64,000 nt of DNA from Motacilla alba alba (lineage: Eukaryota > Chordata > Aves > Passeriformes > Motacillidae). Location: positions 6,349,501 to 6,413,500 of the forward strand of contig NC_052034.1 in the NCBI RefSeq assembly GCF_015832195.1. Direction: 5' to 3'. The notes beneath the pieces are model-generated. The model was not told the origin of the DNA. It made no database searches and saw only the letters and a list, made by a program, of their open reading frames with translations. Below are positions 56,801-64,000 of this stretch, piece after piece. The translations under genes and the position numbers were made by a program. How positions within the stretch are numbered: the stretch's first letter is position 1; each line of letters opens with the position of its first letter.

Positions 56801-59800
56801 CAAGGATTTTGGCTTCAGATGGGATCCACTCACAGCTAAATCACTGCCTGCAGCCACAGGGGTTTATGGCTTTCACTCTTTCAAGTATTAATGATGCTCA
56901 ATTTTCTGCTTAATTTTATCAGATTTTCAAGTGTGTTTAGAAAGACACCCGACTGCTGCGTTTGAGGGGTGTCTGTGCCACTTCTGTGTCCGTGAGCAAG
57001 TTCATTTTGCTTCCTTTCCCCCTGAGAGTACTCACTGTAATATTGTTTTCCTTTCCCTCTAAGGTTGAGAAAAGGCACGTTATGAATATGCATTTCCCTC
57101 GTACAGTCTGGGGCAGCAAAACCATAAACTTGTTCGTTTTATGGGTCTGTCCTTTGTTTTATTCTCACGTATTTTATTGGGAAAGGGGTGACAGTTTTGA
57201 CATGTATTATTAACAAATGAGGAACTGCCTAAAATTTTTCACACTGCAATGATACCAAACATTTCTCAAAAATGGTCTGTGCTGTTCAGCCTTGATGTAC
57301 CACAAACTCAGGGTTTACTATGACCTGATCGTGCTCTTCAGACAGTTTTGCCAACCAATTAACCATTATCTCAGATAAGAATACTCCAAGTATTAACTTT
57401 TTCAAACTTTTTTCGTATTCTGCCTTGGGATGTGCTTAAACAGTCCCTCAGAGTGAACCTCTTTTCCCTCACCTCTTTTCATTATCCCCTAAATTTACAT
57501 TCACCCAGCTCTCCCTACAGGCAGAAAAGGCTGGGGGTACCCAGGTTGAAATTTTAGCACATCATGAGTCATCTGGGTCTGTAAAAGTCTTTATTATACA
57601 GACTTTCTTACCATTAACCTTGCTGCTTCACATTACACTTTCCCAAAAAATCCAAACATGTCACAGGATGTACATAAACACAACAACTTCATACACATTT
57701 ATCACCTTCAACATAAGCAGCAGATAATTTTTCTGGGGGAAAAAAATCCCCAAAGAAATCCAAAATCAAACCTGTTTTTCTCTTGCATCACCTTTAACCT
57801 CAGGACATTGATCAAATACACTTTAAATGATATTTTCTCACAGCCCAAACAGCAGTGCAAGTCTGGAGAGGGTCGTGAGTTGTAAATAATCAGAAGGCAA
57901 AGGCTGATAAATGGCTGATTATTTGCAAGCACTGCAAATAATTTTCATTGCTGCCTTTAGAAGTAATTCCCTCGCACTTATTTAGAGCTTTACAGATCAT
58001 TTATTCCAAAAGAACTTTGTGTTTTCTCAGGTAAAGCATTCCTTGGAAAAAGAACGCCTTATGCGGGGCAGTTGGAATTTGCAAGGCTGAACTGGGGCTG
58101 TGTGTGGACTAAAATAAAATACAAGATGTAGTGAGAGGTGTGTGGAGAACTCCTTTGGAAGGAGCCTGCTCCTCCTTCAAACCCCTTTGTGAGACACAGC
58201 CCCTACGGCTGGGTGTGCAATTTACGATGGCAAGGAGCAAGGGAAAGATAAAATTTCCACTTCAGCCATCTTTCACTGTTATTGCTTTTGATTGTTTTGA
58301 CAGGGCACATTAAAAAAAAAAATCTTATTTTTACCTTCTCTGTTTTTTGTTATACTTCCCTTCGATAGCAGGTCCTCTGAGCTAAACCCCACAGCACACA
58401 CATTATATGGCACCCAAGTGATCACAGCACAGACCCAGGAAGAGTCTCCAAGAAAACCACACACACATCCCCTTTTACACCCTGAGAGTCGTTTCGTTTC
58501 CTGACCAATTTTCTCATTCCCATTAAGGAGAAACGAAACCCATTTCTGGCTCAGCCCTGGAAGGCAGCACAGCCCCTCCAAAGCAAGAGCAAACAGTTTG
58601 CATTAACCTTCCCTCACTCTCAAATGTCCATACGCTGAAAAAACTCTGTGTTTTCCTGTTCTCCAGACTGAACCCAACTGGGTTTAATTGTGCCACATCC
58701 AGAGAGCAGATTTGTGTTTAAAGGCAGAATTGTTTCCTTGCCTACACAGGAGCAATACTGAGACAAAATACTGAGAAAATCCAGCGTGGCACTGGGCTGT
58801 AACTGCAGTGATCCTTTGCAGAAAGAACACTCTGTTTAACCACTTTATCCAGACACTGACACCTGGCATTCACTTGGTCTCCATGTTTGAACTTTTACTT
58901 GAAAATTACACCAAAGTTTTGTTTTAAGAAAATAAAGTAGTGACAACACTTCCTTTTTGAAATAAAAATATTTAGTCTTTTTAATGCTTACTATTTTTCC
59001 TTTAAAGATTTAGGAGGGAAAAAAAAAAGACTTTTGAATATACTGTTTCTGCAAGGCAACACCGCTCCTCTAAACACACAACAAGGCTCCAATTTCACTC
59101 TAAGTGCTTGCAAGATTAAGACCCTAAAAGCCAAGAGTGTTAACATAATACACTTATTTTATAAAACTGGAGACAAAGGAATCTTGAACAGATGGAAGAA
59201 GGCTTCCTCAAAACACAGACCCAACCTCCCTTTACTTCAAAATAAATATATTCACATTATTTTTAAAGGTAAGTTGTGACAACCTTGTTGATTAGTGCAA
59301 TTCATGTGGCAGGATTCGCTTTTCCCTTGCTCTGTACTGCATACTGAAAATAAGGCAATTAAATGAGAAAATTAATTCCATTAATTAAAAATGTTCAGTC
59401 TCGAGCAAGACAGAATGATCTGAGCTGTATAAATGTACATAAACCAAAATGTTTTCCTTGACATGTGCTTTCCTTTAAGAAGGATAAATTTTGCAGCACC
59501 AAGCAATGATAATGCTATTTTAACAGCGTCATAAAGCTGGAGAGAGATATATAAAAGGTCTATTTTATCTTTTAAAGAGAAAGCCCCTGATGTACATAGG
59601 AAAATTTACAAGTAAAATACCACCCTTCCCACAAATTCCTTACTGGTGAGCCTGAGTGAAAACTCTGGTCAGGTCAGGAAAGAAAATGATTAAACTTTGC
59701 TGAATCCATAAAGCACTGTAGCTGGAGTTTCAATACAGATCATTTTATAGTAAAATTAAAATAGAAGCCCTTTTTAATTATATAAAGTGTGCACATTATT

Positions 59801-60165
59801 ACTGAGGAGAGAAATACACGCTTTCCTCAAGAACCATAAAATTGGCTGCTGGGAATTAGACTTCAGCTGCAATTATTATATGGTCCTATAAAGGATATTG
59901 AAAGTCTGATAAAATTGCACCCTTGTCATGTAACAGCGATGCTTAATGCTAAATAACCACTCTGCAGCATTCCAGGCATAGCTTCCCCCAAACATCATCC
60001 TCCCTTCTCACACCAAAAAGAAAACACAGCAGCATTGGGGAGCTAAAAGTGTACCTAAATATTTGAAATACCAAAGGAACAGGTCAAAAGATATGTAAAG
60101 CCACACGGAGGCAAAGCAGCACATGTGATAAATGAATACTGATGGCTGTTTATAAAGGAGAGCTC

Positions 60166-60229
60166 TCCATGGATACCCACCCAACCCTCCATGGACACTG
60201 CCCAGCCCTCCATGGATACTGCCACACGT
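60166..60229. repeat. 21-22-bp tandem repeat, three copies
   Basis: Three units starting tccatggatac, tccatggacac and tccatggatac, each followed by a C-rich stretch, occur at 60166, 60188 and 60209. The copies are about 80% alike. Confidence 0.75.
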
Positions 60230-60680
60230 AGCAGACTACACAGGATGAGAAGGGAAAAAAAAAGAGCAACACAATGAAGCAGAGTGACAAAGAGCAGTGC
60301 CATACATTCCTGATGGCTGCTTTCCTTCTCCTTGCAGCATGTGTTGTAAACTGTGAGTATTTGTTACGCCTGCACGCAGCTACAGGAGACTGACTGGCCT
60401 TCTCCTGGAGAACCTGGAATTTACTTTTACCTCAGACCTCCAGGTAAGAGGGCCTAAAACCTGGAGATATTTCTCATCCATTTCACGCCCAACTCAGCCA
60501 GGCTGAAGATTTTATGTTTACTAAGAATATCAAAGAAATATTTCTGTGACAGGTGACATAAGGCACGCGCAGGGGACGGCGGGGCAAGAGGGAGGCTGTG
60601 GGGTGTGGGAGCAGGGCTGTAAATTTTGCAAATGAAAGAAAAGAGAAAATTCCTTCTCCTACCAAGAAGTCCTGACAAAG

Positions 60681-60705
60681 TCCCTCACCATGAAATGGTG
60701 AGGGA
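60681..60705. other. Perfect 11-bp stem hairpin with 3-nt loop
   Basis: TCCCTCACCAT, a GAA spacer and ATGGTGAGGGA form a perfect inverted repeat of 25 bp. There is no U-run after it on either strand, so it is not a bacterial-type terminator. Function is unknown. Confidence 0.8.
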
Positions 60706-61576
60706 TATAAATCCTGGAGGGTGGGATAGAAATCCTACCTTCTCCTCAAGGTTTGGTCTGATCTGCTGCTCAGATCCCAACACCCGTGAGGTGCCAGGCT
60801 TCAGCAAGAAGCCTCTGCACAAGAGCACACGAAGGATCCCACACAGCTCTTGTTTGACACCACTTCTCAGTCGTGAAAAAAGCCAGACTGTTCCAACTCA
60901 AACCTACTCAGCTTCCTACCAAATTATGGCAGGAAGCTGCAGCGAGTGTCAGTGTGGAGATGGAGGGGCCGCAGTGCCTCTCCCCAGAGCTCCTGCTGGA
61001 CTCCCAGGCTGCAGATATGTTGGGAATGTTTCCATGGAGGGGTTTCTTTCCAAGCCAGAGCTGTGGGTGCCCATCCCAGGCCCACACTGCTCCTGCCCGT
61101 GAGGGTCGGGACCCTCTCCGAGCTGTCCACCCCTCCCATGGCGTGAGCAGGTGGGCAGAGGGAGCTGTTCTGTGCTCAGCAGAACGTTACTGGAAGTCTG
61201 AGCAGGGAATAAGTGAAGGAAAACTCACAGACCACAGCTGACTAACCTAAAAACAACATTCCCGAGGCAGTTGTGGCCCAGGAATACCCTGGTGAGTCTC
61301 TGCATCCCTACAGAGGGACTGGCTACAGGGCACTGCTCAACTATGAGTGGGAAAGCATAAAGAAATACATTTGTTAGCTGAGACTGAGCATCTGAAAACA
61401 CTGACCTTCCAACCAGTTAATCATTAAACTAAAACATTAAGAATTTAATTTTTATTTGAAGCATGCATGAAATGCACTCCTTAAATTGTAAAACCAGTAA
61501 AGGCCAGGGTACTATGAAGCCTTAAAAGTATTTAAAACTATTAATTACACCTCAAAACCCCTCCTGAGGTATTTTG

Positions 61577-61610
61577 AATATTATATATATATATATATAT
61601 ATATAATATT
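61577..61610. repeat. (TA)n microsatellite forming a 34-bp perfect palindrome
   Basis: An alternating AT run of 22 bases is flanked on each side by aatatt, making the whole 34 bp self-complementary. Such sequences can extrude as cruciforms and often vary in length. Confidence 0.85.
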
Positions 61611-62321
61611 TATGTTTTATAAAACTATAAAATGACAGACAGAGTCATGTGCCAACAGCTCAGTCAGGCCAAGATGTGGCAGAGACTTGGGCTCCTCACC
61701 CCCTCTCAGCTGTGGGTACAGCTGCAAAAAGAAAAATCTGTTCAGGCAGTTATTTATTTACCACTGGGGAAAACAAAAAAATCAACTCCCAAAATGTAAA
61801 AAGAAATGAACTGAAACCAAATGCCAAACAAAGAAAGTTCGTATGCCAAACAAAAGGGAAGTTGAAAACACATACAATAAAGGCCTTTGAATAAAATTTA
61901 TGATCACACTTACACTGCAGAGAACTGAAATTTGGTAGTGATTTACTTTTCAGTAAGGCTTTTTCTTTTGTTTTTCTTGGAAGGCATGAAAAGTTTTCTC
62001 TACCCTTTAAAAGTACAAATATTGCTTTTTCTTGGTGAAGCTTCGAGATGCTTTTTTTTTATTGTTAAAATTGTCTGAACCCTCTAATGAACAAAATACT
62101 GAGGATCACAGAGTATCATAATAATACAAATTGATTAATAGAAACATTGACATGTAGATGCAATGAGAAGTCCTGAAATGTGCCACAGTTACAGTTCTCC
62201 CCATTAGAATCAATACAGGAGTCTGTCAGTTCCAGAACAAAGCCATTGCTCGTGTTTACCTTATTAAAGGTAGGAAAAATGCCCAGTAGCATTCACACAA
62301 ACATGAACCATTAGTTTCTCA

Positions 62322-62423
<102 letters not shown>

Positions 62424-64000
62424 CTAAAAGGGGAGATGAGAAAAGAAGCTTTAAGACTTGTTCCAATACAACGCTCACACTCAGAGCTCTAAATATAAAT
62501 GAATAATTTCATGTAAAACTAGTAAGTCCATAAAAAGTGAACCCAGGTCTCCTGTGTACAGCTCCTACAGAAGCAGTCTTAAAAGACTCTTTCCTGCTAC
62601 ATTTGTACTAAAGTCCATTTTTCAGCCCAATAACAAGCATCAATATTTTCATGACCACTCCTGCCTGTTGTGATTCTTTACTTTAAATCCTTATAAAAAG
62701 CCTGGTACTTGCCAGGCAGATTCTCTCCTCAACAACTGTTTTCCTTTACCACTTATTGAGATCTAGCACAGCAAATGGAACTGCGGCCACTTCTGATGTC
62801 CCACTCTGCCTTTATTGTGGTAAATAGATTTTTCTATTATTTCCAATAAGCCTGTGAGGAGATGGAAAAATGAACTTGTTGAGCACCCTGTGATACTTAA
62901 CACTAAATAACTGTGAATCTTCTACATGCAAAGAAGTTTTCTAATACAGCTCAGGCACAGTCTGCACTCCTGCGCTCCTCTGACCAGCTTCTCCCTGTGT
63001 TCTGTAACACATAAATACTCATCTAAGAATTTATTTTTATCATTTTATTCTTTTCCCCCTACGTCTGTATTTTCATCTAAAACTCTGTTTTATAAGGAAA
63101 GGCAGCTTAACGGCTCCAAGAATAAAATACCTATTCCACAGCAACTTTTTTTTTTTTTGTAAACATGTATTTTCCTATTGTAGTAGAAAGCAGAGGATTT
63201 TCTATTGCTTCATATTGACAATAAACAACCAAACTGACTCAGGATCAGATCCAGTGAATTAATACTCCAAAGCAGAGGGACAGAAAGGGAAACAGGAAAG
63301 CCTGACACAGCTCTGTGGCAGCTTACCCAAATCAGGAAACCAAAGGCATGGAGATTATCGTTCCCATATTTTAATAAAAGGCAAGGAAGGATCTGAAGAA
63401 CTGCGGATACAAAGGCCTGATATCAATTCTTCTGTGTATTTGAAAGACAGTGAATATTATGGAACCATTTAAAGGTGCGGACGTCACCGCGGCCTAAAAA
63501 AAGGAAGGCCCTGTCTGAAAAACGTCCTTGAATTCTTTCTCTACATTATTGATTCATAGATAAGGCAGAAACAATGGCCAGAGTTTACTGTATCTGTATT
63601 TCAGGAAAGTATCTGATATTTTATTCTGCAGGAGGGGGATTTGCAGCACTGGGAAGCGTGTGACCAAGCCAGCACTCGGGAAGTGCTGGGTACCCGGGAG
63701 AGGAAGAGGAGGGCAGATAAAGCAGGAGGGTGCTACGGGGTCAGCCCTGGTGCCACTTGTGTTTGCTTTGTCCTGGAACGCCTCTGTGAGGAGAAGGTTT
63801 GGGGGCAGAGGGGGCAATCCTACAAGGTGGACGATGAAATAATGCGGGGAGCGGGCGCGCGGCGCGGCGCGGGACAGCCAGGGCTGGTGCGGATCAGCCT
63901 CGCGGCTGGAAAGGGACTGCTCGGGATCATCACGGGCAGGATTAAGGCCACAAAACCAAGGGACAATCGTAGAAATCACACAGAAGCACAATGCACAAGG
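62424..64000 (-). other. CUX1: CUX1 intron upstream of the first exon in the window (partial)
   Basis: This is non-coding sequence 5' of the exon at 62345-62423; its upstream donor is outside the window. The acceptor end carries a short pyrimidine stretch before the AG at 62424-62425. Most of it is ordinary AT-rich intron, with an 11-T run near 63146. The last 500 bases are richer in GC, with a CpG cluster at about 63843-63905. No further exon could be supported: the preceding CUX1 exon (a short one ending in the residues before IDALG) is not visible. The 145-residue minus-strand open frame at 63554-63991 has no recognisable similarity. Confidence 0.7.
63840..63910. promoter_or_regulatory. 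Small CpG cluster near the right edge
   Basis: The segment gcggggagcgggcgcgcggc followed by gcggcgcggg packs about ten CpGs into some 35 bp, and CpGs continue to about 63930. A GACGTCACCGCGG motif (CRE/ATF-like core) lies at about 63480-63493. The cluster is much smaller than the island at 52.5-53.6 kb and may only be a GC-rich patch in an intron. Confidence 0.35.

Overview
This is a piece of vertebrate nuclear DNA, most likely from a bird, and it lies inside one very long gene. The bird call rests on nine short, 5'-truncated CR1 LINE tails. Their 3' ends read as versions of 'ttccaacccaaaccattctgtgattctg', the form common in neoavian and songbird genomes. There are no Alu, B1 or MIR-like SINEs, and the only coding sequence is split into small exons with canonical GT-AG borders. 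There are no bacterial-style operons, no intact ORFs and no RNA genes that I can support.

The gene is CUX1 (cut-like homeobox 1, CDP/CASP locus), transcribed on the minus strand. Six consecutive coding exons are present: 62345-62423, 47979-48116, 44483-44606, 42515-42591, 41713-41779 and 11960-12008. Their lengths are 79, 138, 124, 77, 67 and 49 nt. Spliced together they keep one open frame of 178 codons, and every split codon is completed correctly at each junction. They correspond to about residues 75-252 of human CUX1, which is the end of the N-terminal autoinhibitory segment and the first half of the long coiled coil. This part is shared by the homeodomain transcription factor (CDP/Cux p200) and the Golgi membrane protein CASP, so the window cannot tell which product is made. 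The first exons lie to the right of the window (upstream) and the rest of the coiled coil, Cut repeats and homeodomain lie to the left.

Layout from right to left, in transcription order: a partial intron with a small GC-rich patch near 63.5-64.0 kb; exon 62345-62423; a 14.2 kb intron with a CpG island (about 52.5-53.64 kb), a homeodomain-motif-rich stretch beside it, and two CR1s bracketing them; a cluster of four exons between 48.1 and 41.7 kb; a 29.7 kb intron with little recognisable content; the isolated 49-nt exon; and at least 11.9 kb of the next intron, which holds most of the CR1s and tandem repeats, including a 38-unit, 10-bp minisatellite.

I found no undescribed multi-gene system. 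The observations most worth checking are the CpG island bracketed by inward-facing CR1 tails (a possible internal promoter), the UG repeat directly behind one 5' splice site, the weak 5' splice site of the next exon, the inverted CR1s around the four-exon cluster, and several tandem repeats, one of which grew out of CR1 sequence.
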